Part shown: positions 56,258 through 64,000 of the stretch, piece after piece
Layout of the letters: the number at the start of each line of letters is the position of its first letter
Numbering within the stretch: position 1 is the first letter of the stretch
From: Tritrichomonas musculus
Taxonomy: Eukaryota; Parabasalia; Tritrichomonadida; Tritrichomonadidae
NCBI GenBank assembly: GCA_039105265.1
Contig: JAPFFF010000052.1
Coordinates: 186,001-250,000, forward strand
Length of the DNA stretch: 64,000 nt
Direction of reading: 5' to 3'
Position numbers and translations under genes: made by a program
Notes under the pieces: generated by a model
Database searches by the model: none
What the model saw: the letters and a program-made list of their open reading frames with translations, nothing else
What the model was told of the DNA's origin: nothing

Positions 56258-56704
56258 ATGAAAATGACAACAAGAAACGTCTATGACTATGTCAATGAAC
56301 TTCGTGCAAAATGTGCTCCAAATACTAAACAATGTAATTTCTCGATACTTTGTGACAAGTACCCAATGAAAGTAGGAGAATGGAGCTATTTAGGTAAAGT
56401 ACTTTATGTCTCAATCAAGATAAAAGACAAGTACCACAGATTTTATCCAGATAAGCTCAAAGAACTTGATCTTGACTCAATATTTATTAAGCCTAACTCA
56501 AGGAGAAAAATAACTGAAGATTTCGAAGAGTTCTACATAAATGGAAACACTACCACTCAAGAGTATCAAGGAATCAAATACTACAACTACTCCATTGCAG
56601 CTGCTCCTACAAGTCATAAACCAAAAATCGATGCTCTCAAGCAGAAATATCAAATTGAGTCATTTGACATGTTTATTGGAGAACAGCTAGACTTAGTACT
56701 TTAA
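56258..56704 (+). CDS. 148-residue protein of the structural cluster
   Basis: Copy of the gene at 25839-26285, starting MKMTTRNVYDY at the ATG after TTTTTTTATCCAG. The protein is compact and Lys/Tyr-rich with K-Y-P-M-K-V-G-E-W-S-Y-L-G-K. Its family is unknown. It is followed after 21 bases by the 174-residue gene. Confidence 0.78.
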   Translation: MKMTTRNVYDYVNELRAKCAPNTKQCNFSILCDKYPMKVGEWSYLGKVLYVSIKIKDKYHRFYPDKLKELDLDSIFIKPNSRRKITEDFEEFYINGNTTTQEYQGIKYYNYSIAAAPTSHKPKIDALKQKYQIESFDMFIGEQLDLVL

Positions 56705-56725
56705 GCCTATTTTTTCCCAACCTAA

Positions 56726-57250
56726 ATGATTAAGAAGAGGGGTACAACTAATGGTGTACAAGCAAATGTATCTTTAGAACCATCAGCAGCTGCATCATCT
56801 ACATCTAACATCAACAACAACATTATTATTAATAAGAGAGATGATGGCAAGGAAGACATTGTTATTACAAGAGATATTGGAGTACAAACAGAACCTGTTG
56901 AAGTTGAACCAGATGTACGTAATGTTATACTTGAAGCATATGCACAAATACTACTTAATCAAGACAAAGCACTACTATCTAACATTATATCAAAGAAATG
57001 CATCCTAGTACCTATTGAATCTCTTAGCAACATCATCAAAGCAATACTACATGTTAGTGAGGTTGAAGTACAACTTAATGAAGATGTTGGATGTTGTGCA
57101 GCTAAGAGCAATCCAATAAGAAAAATAGATGCTATTAAAATTATTAAAGATAATGGAGAGGTAGTCATTGACTTGAAACAAGTATATAATAAAGAATATA
57201 ATGAGCTTGTTAATAATTATCATGTATGCTTAAAATATTGCATAGTATAA
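56726..57250 (+). CDS. 174-residue protein with an LC8-type GVQT motif
   Basis: Copy of the gene at 25293-25817. The D-I-G-V-Q-T-E-P motif (residues 50-57) is unchanged, while nearby residues vary, so the motif looks constrained. Low-complexity N-terminus, then an alpha/beta domain with G-C-C-A-A-K. It ends the structural run and faces the 124-residue gene, with about 50 bases of AT-rich spacer between the two 3' ends. Confidence 0.78.
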   Translation: MIKKRGTTNGVQANVSLEPSAAASSTSNINNNIIINKRDDGKEDIVITRDIGVQTEPVEVEPDVRNVILEAYAQILLNQDKALLSNIISKKCILVPIESLSNIIKAILHVSEVEVQLNEDVGCCAAKSNPIRKIDAIKIIKDNGEVVIDLKQVYNKEYNELVNNYHVCLKYCIV

Positions 57251-57299
57251 AAAAGACATATAAAAAAAATTTAAAATTAGAAGTAATTATTTTTTACTC

Positions 57300-57674
57300 T
57301 TACTCCTTGTCTTTTGGAGATGAAGCTTCTTGTGTATCTTCATCATCATCATCTTCTTGTGTCTCTTGCGAGTCAGGCACTATAGGCACGTGAAAGCCAA
57401 TAGATTTTGGTGTTGGAGATTGAGGAATCTTTTTATGATAAACCTCGCAGGTAGTGAGATTCATTTGAGTAAGTCCTTCAGCAATCTTGTTCATGTTTGC
57501 TTGTATCAAAGGGTCATAGATGGTGCAGACAGTAGATGGTGTCGAGTTTATTATTTTTTGGTTGAACAGAAATATCACCTCTTTAATAGCATTGGCTAAT
57601 TCAACATGAGCATTTTTGATAGCTAGCTTTTGCTGTTTTTGGAATTCTTTGAAGTCATTTCCAGAACGCGACAT
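57300..57674 (-). CDS. 124-residue protein with acidic tail, unknown function
   Basis: Copy of the gene at 24881-25255, with helical N-terminal half and Gln/Asp/Glu-rich tail, and a few conservative changes (V-E-L-A-N for V-E-I-A-N). It has a TCACTT initiator at 57686-57691 and is divergent from the basic-region gene with 76 bases between. Confidence 0.75.
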   Translation of the reverse strand: MSRSGNDFKEFQKQQKLAIKNAHVELANAIKEVIFLFNQKIINSTPSTVCTIYDPLIQANMNKIAEGLTQMNLTTCEVYHKKIPQSPTPKSIGFHVPIVPDSQETQEDDDDEDTQEASSPKDKE

Positions 57675-57685
57675 TTTAAAAAATG

Positions 57686-57691
57686 AAGTGA
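57686..57691 (-). promoter_or_regulatory. initiator (TCACTT) for the 124-residue gene
   Basis: TCACTT on the minus strand has its A 15 bases upstream of the ATG at 57674, as in element II. Confidence 0.6.
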
Positions 57692-57750
57692 TTTTGTTTG
57701 CAAATATTCAATTTTCAAAAATAATTCAATTTTTTATCTCGAATGAAATC

Positions 57751-58011
57751 ATGAGCGCAAATTTAGATTTGGGTGAGTTCAAGGAAACAGCTATCATCAA
57801 GAAGTTGAAGAAGTCTAAAAGTAAAGACAACCTCAAAAATATTGATACAGCAAAAACTGAAACAACAGAAAAACGTGGTAGAAAGCAAAAGTATGCAACT
57901 GTTGAAGAACGAAATGAAGCACGTAAACAACAGCAAAAGGCATATCGTGAAAGAAAGAAAAGAGAATTACAAAGTATGAAGGAAAAAATAATGTTGTATG
58001 AAAGCAAATAG
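57751..58011 (+). CDS. small basic-region (bZIP-like) protein
   Basis: An 86-residue protein identical in plan to that at 24544-24804: K-R-G-R-K-Q-K-Y, then A-R-K-Q-Q-Q-K-A-Y-R-E-R-K-K-R-E-L, ending I-M-L-Y-E-S-K. Its stop codon is the last triplet before the minisatellite. DNA binding and control of the element's own genes is inference from the basic helix. Confidence 0.75.
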   Translation: MSANLDLGEFKETAIIKKLKKSKSKDNLKNIDTAKTETTEKRGRKQKYATVEERNEARKQQQKAYRERKKRELQSMKEKIMLYESK

Positions 58012-58340
58012 GTAGCCTATGAGGAAAAAGGTAGCCTATGAGGAAAAAGGTAGCTTATGAGGAAAAAGGTAGCCTATGAGGAAAAAGGTAGCCTATGAGG
58101 AAAAAGGTAGCTTATGAGGAAAAAGGTAGCCTATGAGGAAAAAGGTAGCCTATGAGGAAAAAGGTAGCCTATGAGGAAAAAGGTAGCCTATGAGGAAAAA
58201 GGTAGCCTATGAGGAAAAAGGTAGCATATGAGGAAAAAGGTAGCCTATGAGGAAAAAGGTAGCCTATAGCCTATGAGGAAAAAGGTAGCCTATGAGGAAA
58301 AAGGTAGCCTATGAGGAAAAAGGTAGCCTATGAGGAAAAA
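58011..58340. repeat. 19-base minisatellite, 17 copies
   Basis: Seventeen tandem copies of GGTAGCCTATGAGGAAAAA; one copy has an extra 7 bases (AGCCTAT doubled). Two copies carry GCTTATG and one GCATATG; the last is the standard form of element II. The array lies between the convergent 86- and 142-residue genes. Confidence 0.95.
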
Positions 58341-58370
58341 CATGTAGTTAAAAAAAAAGTTTTTTTTTAG

Positions 58371-58796
58371 TTATTCATTTTTCTTGTAGTACATTGTGAT
58401 GAACTTCTTGTTTCTTTTCACTTTCTTATGTGTAAAGTGTCTCTTTGTTCCATCGAGATGCCCGAAACCAAGTCGAGTAATAGGTAGTTCATGACCAAAG
58501 AACATGTTGTACAAGTTAACAATGTCTCTTGCAGGATAACAATCTTTCTCGAGGTTATCAAACCATTCATCATACCTCTTTTTTTGTTTTGCTCGAAGTC
58601 GATGTGCATCATTTTCAAGAGCATGAGCATAATTTTCACACATCGTTCTTAAATTTGATGTATCATCTTCAACTTTTAGTTGAGATATTTTTTTCGACAT
58701 GTTTATATTTATTTTGTAGTCGAATGAATCATGATCTTTAGGAGGTGTTTGTTTTTGTAAAATATCTTCTATTTTATCTTCTTCTTCATTCATCAT
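58371..58796 (-). CDS. 142-residue-type charged protein, unknown function
   Basis: Copy of the gene at 23877-24305, one residue shorter at the C-terminus, with a slightly different basic end (K-V-K-R-N-K-K-F). Start at paired ATGs (58796) behind a TCACTA initiator. Acidic N-terminus, helical middle, basic tail. It is convergent with the basic-region gene across the minisatellite. Confidence 0.75.
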   Translation of the reverse strand: MMNEEEDKIEDILQKQTPPKDHDSFDYKININMSKKISQLKVEDDTSNLRTMCENYAHALENDAHRLRAKQKKRYDEWFDNLEKDCYPARDIVNLYNMFFGHELPITRLGFGHLDGTKRHFTHKKVKRNKKFITMYYKKNE

Positions 58797-58807
58797 TAAT
58801 AAAATAA

Positions 58808-58813
58808 TAGTGA
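58808..58813 (-). promoter_or_regulatory. initiator (TCACTA) for the 142-residue-type gene
   Basis: TCACTA on the minus strand has its A 15 bases upstream of the ATG at 58796, the same spacing as in element II. Confidence 0.55.
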
Positions 58814-58986
58814 TATTAATAAATATATTTTTTTTAAATTTCAATATATTTTATTTTTTTTAATTCAATTTTTGAATTTTTATAGTGAATTTAACTTTTT
58901 CAAAGAAAAATATCCACCTTCGAGTTTTTCTACGAGATTTAAAATTTAGTGATATCAACTAGAAAATAGATCATTTTTATACTTGT

Positions 58987-60517
58987 ATGTCATACAACTA
59001 CAGCTCAGACAGCGATGTTAGTCTATTTGACTCAATCGAGCAATTGGGTCGACAAGTTGCACTATCAGATCAACCATCAGCTGCACCATCAGATCAACCA
59101 TCAGCTGCACCATCAGCACCATCAGATCAACCATCAGCTGCACCATCAGCTGCACCCACAGTAGATTGGTTCAAGAACATGTCCCCAGAAGAACTCGAAT
59201 CCATGCGACAGCTCATCATGAAGCAGCAAGAAGAAGCAGCAGCTAAATTAAAGAAGCAGCAAGAAGAAGAAAGCAGCTAGATTGAAGAAGCAGCAAGAAG
59301 AAGAAGAAGCAGCTAGATTGAAGAAGAAGCAAGAAGAAGAAGAAGCAGCTAGATTGAAGAAGAAGCAAGAAGAAGAAGCAAGAAGGAAGAAGAAGCAAGA
59401 AGAAGAAGCATTAGCAAGATTGAAGCAAGAAGATGATGCAAGAAGGAAGAATTCATATGTTCCAATTTCAAATAAATTCTTTCCACCACCTCGCTCATAT
59501 AATATAATTAAAGTTCCTCCACCTCCTTCTATGCAACAAGTTCCTCCACCTCCTCCACCTCCATCTAAGCAACAAGTTCCTCCATCTCCATCTAAGCAAC
59601 AAGTTCCTCCTCCACGTCCAAGTGTTCTCGCTAGACCATCTGCATTTACTGAGAAACAAAAATTCGGTTCAAATCCAAAAGAAGAAACAAAGATAGAAGG
59701 AGAAGAAGAAGAAGAAGTTGAACAAGAACAAGAACCAGTTCACAGAGAACAATATAAGCCACCGAAAAGTAATCATGAAATGAAATCCAATAGTGGTTAT
59801 AAGGAGGATAATGTTAGCTCATTCAACTTTCGAGAAGAAATGGAACGATTAATAGAAGAAAATGAAAACTTGAAAGACCGATTAACGAGGTTGGAGGAGC
59901 GAATGACTGGTGTAGAATTTCACATTGAAGACATCAATCACAATGCTGAAGAACTCAGGAAAGACATTGATAATACCGACGAATACGCACTCGAGCTGAT
60001 GAAATTGGAACTTCGTCCAAAAAAGGTGGCGAAGTACATTAACAATATTCACGATCTAAAGAAGGACGTGTCAAATCTCAAAAATGCTCAACAAGCTGGT
60101 CCTCCAACAGTTGATTCATTTGCTGAAAAGTTGGCAAGATCGAAATTGATGATAGTAGAAGTTGATTATCTTCGAAACATGTTGGACACTATTGAATCAA
60201 ATGATAAGAAAAAAGCACCAGAGATAATAAACATGTTCAAGACCTATGGATGGAAGTTGTCCAATTGCATTTATCGTCTTCGACAATACTTATCACCAGA
60301 AGAGAAAGAGAAGTTGGACACCGCATGCAGCTTCGAGAGAAAAGGAAAGAAGCAATCACCGAAACAAGTGTTGAATTACATCAGGCAATTTGGTGAATCA
60401 ATTGAGAAGAACGAAATTGAACGGAAATCTGACTCGAAGTCGAAAGGAAATGAGTTCCAATATCATTTTCCATATCTCGATGATAATGTCATTGATGATA
60501 ATGATTACCCTCAATAA
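58987..60517 (+). pseudogene. low-complexity coiled-coil protein upstream of polB, broken copy
   Basis: The element III copy of the gene at 22196-23686. Recognisable parts are the D-Q-P-S-A-A-P repeats (one more than in element II), the Lys/Glu-rich coiled coil with a different repeat number, P-P-P-P-S-x-Q-Q-V repeats, the second coiled coil and the helical C-terminal domain ending near the polymerase. It is broken, with about one break. Its function is unknown; the position upstream of a protein-primed polymerase is constant. Confidence 0.85.
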
Positions 60518-60577
60518 GATAGGTCATAAATAAAAAAATAATTTTTTAACTTTTTCTTTGTTTTTATTTTCATCGTT

Positions 60578-60583
60578 TCACTT
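60578..60583 (+). promoter_or_regulatory. initiator (TCACTT) for element III polB
   Basis: TCACTT has its A 11 bases upstream of the ATG at 60591, identical in element II. It decides the polymerase start in favour of MLNMNKD. Confidence 0.62.
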
Positions 60584-60590
60584 TTATTTT

Positions 60591-63500
60591 ATGTTAAACA
60601 TGAACAAGGACATTGAAGATAATTTTTTAGATGCTATTGGAGATGTCTATGCTGATACAAAATCACAGTTTCGTCGTGAATATAATCGACGTGCAAAACA
60701 ATACCAAAAGAAAGATAAATTTAAAGAAGAAATGAGGAAGCTCATGATTCCTGCAGGACAAGGTATTGGTTTTGCTACAGACATCAATCAAGATGAATAT
60801 AAGAGGTATGCATTTACGGAAGCACTACGACAGATACATAAAAAGAAAAATGTTGGAAGACCTATTGTTAAAGCAATTGCACTTGATGGAACTTATAAGT
60901 ACTTCACACTCAGTGATAAGCACAACTTCGAAAGTACATTAGGTCATATAACAGGAGAACTTGATTTAAGTGAAGACCAGTCAGACACTAATCCATATAT
61001 CTCAAACATGTTCATTCCAGTTCGATATGAGGTACAATTTATTGACATGAACAAAACAAATGATGGTGTTCATTTTAGAACCAAGATGCAAGATATGGAT
61101 ACTCATGAATTCTATGATGATGAAGTCGAAATTGATGAAGACTATCGAAATACACCAGAAGGTAGTTTTTTCCCATACATCAATCTATCACCTATAGACT
61201 TATCTACATACCAAATCTTTCATGAGGTAAGGAAAGAGAACTACAGAGATAATTGTTTTGTATATGCTTGTATACAATCCGGTGTGTTCACTGATGATGA
61301 AATAGATGACTTACGATTTTTTGTTCAAACAAGAACTATACCCAATAACAAGATAGAAGAAGTAGCTAAAAAGTTCAAGTGCAATTTTAGTATCATTAGA
61401 ATTGTTGAACAACCTGATAAATACAAGTATGAAACAAGAATCAACACCAGAAAGAAAAAATGGTCTGTTGATTTTCAAAGAGAAGTTAACCTGATATTGT
61501 TCAAAGACCATTATATGCTCAATAAGAAAATACCTTGTACATTATTCTATCTTCAACACTATGAAGAACTTGATAGAACATTTGCATATATGCCTTTTGA
61601 AAAAAGATGTAAGATAGAAAGATTACATAGTAACAGAAAGACTGTCAAAGACTATAATCATGAAGGAATCAAACCAATAACCTTTTTCCAAAAGATGTTT
61701 GAGTTACATCTATTTGAAGAAATCAAAGCATGCGAAATGGATATTATCAACACAACTGAATATGAACATGTTAATGACTATGTAAGTCTCGAATATAATG
61801 CAGAACAATGTACAAGACTCATTGAAAATAATAAAAAGAAACAAAATACATGGTCAAGGATTTATTATAGCGACTTCGAAACAAACTCTACAGTCAGTCC
61901 ACATATACCATATCTCAATTGTACGATCTTTCGAGATAAAGCCAACATACATAAAATATCTATTCAAGGTGAAGATTGTGGACAGAAGCTCTTGAATTAT
62001 TTATGGAGTGGCTCATTAACATATTTTCACAACCTCAAGTATGATGCATGTTTTTTCATTAACACACCTGGATGGGATACACAGATAACAGAACGAAGTG
62101 GAACTGTGTTGCAAATCATCATGACATTATTCGAAGAAGGTACAAGGAAAGTCAAAAAGAGATTAACATTCAGGAACTCATATAGTATAATACCTCAAGC
62201 ATTAAGTAAATTTGCTACAATGTTCAACCTCAATGTTCACAAGGAAGTCATGGCATATAAGCTATATACACAAGAGAACATACAAAGAAGAATTGTTGAT
62301 GCTACTGAGTTCCAACAGCAATACATCGATGAAAATGCAGATAAGTTATCGAAAGCACAACTTGATGCAAACTGCAAGCAGATTATTGAAAATGCAAAAA
62401 TTGCAAATTGTTATAATGATGGCAAAATCGACATCATTAAATATGCCATCTTCTATTGTTTCAAGGACTGTATTGTTTTGATGAAGGGAATGGAAAAATT
62501 TAATGAAGACCTGAAAGCAGTCTTTAAAGAAACAAAGACAGATATGTATGGTGTTCATGATTTTATATCTATAAGTGCTATTGGATACTGCTTTGCCAAG
62601 AAATATGGTTGCTTTGATGGATGTTATGAACTATCAGGTAAGTGTCAAGACTTCATACAACGATGTGTCTCTGGTGGAAGAACAATGACAGCAGGTAATG
62701 AAAAGCAATACATCGAAGGAAAGATACAAGACTTTGATGCAGTTAGCTTATATCCATCTGCAATGTATGTTATGGATGGTATACCATTAGGAAGACCTAA
62801 AGTAATACCACAAGGTACAACACATGAACAACTTATGCAATATGATACATTCTTTATCGAAGTCAACATCAAGAAACTCGAATGTAAATCAAAAGAGCCA
62901 TATAAATTTGGACAAGTATTTACAAGGAATGAAGCAGGTAGTAAAATATTCGGTAATTTTCTTGTTGACCATTATTATATCGATAAAGTAGGTCTCATGG
63001 ACTTGTTCGAATTTTATGATGTTGAATATGAGTTAATACGTGGCTATTACTTTGATGAAGGATTTAACAAGAAAATCAATGAGTTCATTGAGAAGCTCTT
63101 TAATCTCAGGGCAAGTTATAAAAAGCAAAAGAACCCTCTTGAACAAACAATAAAGCTCCTCCTCAACTCCATATATGGCAAGTCAATATTGAAAGCAACA
63201 AAGACTGAAACCAAGACAGTACCAAAAAGCCAACTATACAAGTACCTCTGGAGGAACTACAACTTTATCAAGGAGGTTGTTGAAGATGCTAATATTGATA
63301 AGTGCTATGTCAAGAAGTTGAAACCAATTAATGACCATTTCAACCTACCTCAATTTGGTGCAAGCGTTCTCTCTTGGAGTAAGCACTTAATGAACAGGGT
63401 TATGGCTACAGCTGAGCAAGCAGGTATACCTATCTTTTATCAAGATACTGATAGTATGCATGTACTTGAAAAAGATGTACCAAGGATAGCTGACTTATTC

Positions 63501-63875
63501 CAGTTCAAGTATCATCAACCTCTTATTGGAAAAAATATGTGTCAGTTTCATAATGACTTTGATGAGTTCGAAGGTAGTCAAGGGGAAATACACTCAAGAA
63601 AACTCATTGCACTTGGTAAAAAGAGCTACCTCGATATCTTGGTTGATGAACAAGGAAATGAAGGATATCATATTAGACTCAAAGGAATTCCAAAACAAGT
63701 TATTCTCAACAAGTGCAAAAAGATGGATATCACAATTGAAGAACTCTATGAAAGGATGTACAAAGGAGAAAGTATGACATTTGATTTGTTGGATGGTTCG
63801 AATGCATTCAGGAAGTCAAAGACATTTCAACAAACCAACTTACCTAAATTTGCACGTACTCTTAGGTTTACTTAG
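60591..63875 (+). CDS. polB: protein-primed DNA polymerase B
   Basis: A 1,094-residue polymerase that looks whole and is almost identical to the element I copy. Exonuclease residues D428 and E430, N-L near 481; polymerase motifs D716-x-x-SLYPS, K855-x-x-x-N-S-x-Y-G and Q-D952-T-D954-S. The OTU-like block has C222 (D-N-C-F-V-Y-A) and H307 (K-D-H-Y-M-L). The family replicates the element from its termini using a protein primer. It overlaps the convergent 246-residue gene by 8 bases. The initiator and the short leader fix the start. Confidence 0.96.
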   Translation: MLNMNKDIEDNFLDAIGDVYADTKSQFRREYNRRAKQYQKKDKFKEEMRKLMIPAGQGIGFATDINQDEYKRYAFTEALRQIHKKKNVGRPIVKAIALDGTYKYFTLSDKHNFESTLGHITGELDLSEDQSDTNPYISNMFIPVRYEVQFIDMNKTNDGVHFRTKMQDMDTHEFYDDEVEIDEDYRNTPEGSFFPYINLSPIDLSTYQIFHEVRKENYRDNCFVYACIQSGVFTDDEIDDLRFFVQTRTIPNNKIEEVAKKFKCNFSIIRIVEQPDKYKYETRINTRKKKWSVDFQREVNLILFKDHYMLNKKIPCTLFYLQHYEELDRTFAYMPFEKRCKIERLHSNRKTVKDYNHEGIKPITFFQKMFELHLFEEIKACEMDIINTTEYEHVNDYVSLEYNAEQCTRLIENNKKKQNTWSRIYYSDFETNSTVSPHIPYLNCTIFRDKANIHKISIQGEDCGQKLLNYLWSGSLTYFHNLKYDACFFINTPGWDTQITERSGTVLQIIMTLFEEGTRKVKKRLTFRNSYSIIPQALSKFATMFNLNVHKEVMAYKLYTQENIQRRIVDATEFQQQYIDENADKLSKAQLDANCKQIIENAKIANCYNDGKIDIIKYAIFYCFKDCIVLMKGMEKFNEDLKAVFKETKTDMYGVHDFISISAIGYCFAKKYGCFDGCYELSGKCQDFIQRCVSGGRTMTAGNEKQYIEGKIQDFDAVSLYPSAMYVMDGIPLGRPKVIPQGTTHEQLMQYDTFFIEVNIKKLECKSKEPYKFGQVFTRNEAGSKIFGNFLVDHYYIDKVGLMDLFEFYDVEYELIRGYYFDEGFNKKINEFIEKLFNLRASYKKQKNPLEQTIKLLLNSIYGKSILKATKTETKTVPKSQLYKYLWRNYNFIKEVVEDANIDKCYVKKLKPINDHFNLPQFGASVLSWSKHLMNRVMATAEQAGIPIFYQDTDSMHVLEKDVPRIADLFQFKYHQPLIGKNMCQFHNDFDEFEGSQGEIHSRKLIALGKKSYLDILVDEQGNEGYHIRLKGIPKQVILNKCKKMDITIEELYERMYKGESMTFDLLDGSNAFRKSKTFQQTNLPKFARTLRFT

Positions 63876-64000
63876 TTATAACATCATTGATATCAGTCGA
63901 GTTAGATGGTTTAATTTTGATAGTTATGAACAAAGGACTTTTTAACAATATCGGCTGGTATTGAAAATCTACTAAACTTAATTCTAAGTATTTTAATGAA
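63868..64000 (-). CDS. 246-residue minor capsid candidate, 3' part only
   Basis: The stop codon and about the last 43 codons of the gene seen whole at 3121-3861 and 18105-18845; the rest lies beyond the window. The sequence matches those copies closely, including the 8-base overlap with the polymerase end. Confidence 0.85.
   Translation of the reverse strand, partial: SLKYLELSLVDFQYQPILLKSPLFITIKIKPSNSTDINDVITK

Larger units (their letters stand above)
47021..64000 (+). mobile_element. Maverick/Polinton element III (left part)
   Basis: This Maverick starts at AGTAGTATATACTAGTCGG (47021) inside a transposase gene and runs past the window end. Parts in order: terminus with six subterminal units, HNH nuclease, 87-residue gene, coiled-coil gene, protease, 334-residue gene, integrase, ATPase, glycine-rich gene, 183-residue gene, major capsid candidate, three small genes, the divergent 124- and 86-residue genes, minisatellite, 142-residue gene, coiled-coil gene, polymerase B and the start of the 246-residue gene from its 3' side. 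It looks young, with about one break in the genes seen. It matches element II gene by gene in inverted orientation. Confidence 0.95.

Overview
The window looks like a piece of the Trichomonas vaginalis genome, or that of a close trichomonad. Four things point there: BspA-like leucine-rich repeat genes, very AT-rich spacers, TCA-Py-(T/A)-(T/A) initiators a few bases upstream of ATG codons, and above all three copies of a Maverick/Polinton element. This is inference from family knowledge; no search was run.

Layout. Element I (1-10183, plus orientation) is cut by the window start and shows its DNA polymerase B, a small capsid-like gene, two fibre-like genes and its right terminus. Element II (10184-35375, opposite orientation, about 25 kb) carries nearly a full gene set. 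Its integrase-side terminus is at 35375, while its other side runs directly into the terminus of element I. An 11.6 kb island (35376-47020) follows. It holds the remains of an unrecognised helicase-bearing element, an aldo-keto reductase gene, a tRNA-Met-like gene, a BspA-like LRR gene, a prenylated EF-hand gene, an unknown gene, a BspA-like pseudogene and a DDE transposase gene. Element III (47021-64000, plus orientation) is inserted in that transposase gene and runs off the window end inside the gene that follows its polymerase.

How the Maverick genes work together. Each element encodes a protein-primed family B polymerase with an extra N-terminal Cys/His domain, a retroviral-type integrase, an A32-like packaging ATPase, an adenain/Ulp1-type protease, and a major capsid protein candidate with a run of small structural candidates. 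An HNH nuclease lies at one terminus and a fibre-like cassette at the other. This is the toolkit of a virus-like transposon: integrase and polymerase for copying and insertion, and protease, ATPase and capsid genes for particle assembly. The copies look young. Most genes are open, and the polymerases of I and III are almost identical. Each copy nevertheless has about one broken gene in the part seen.

The observations most worth a second look are: (1) repeated Gly-(Val/Thr)-Gln-Thr motifs of the dynein light chain LC8-binding kind in three different element proteins; (2) two promoter classes, with host-like initiators before polymerase and small genes, and a T-tract plus TAAA(A)TG before structural genes; (3) a modular, diversified fibre-like cassette with a shared N-terminal anchor; (4) variable patches confined to candidate particle-surface proteins; (5) a stem-loop in the terminal repeat kept by compensatory changes; and (6) a helicase-bearing remnant into which element II is inserted.
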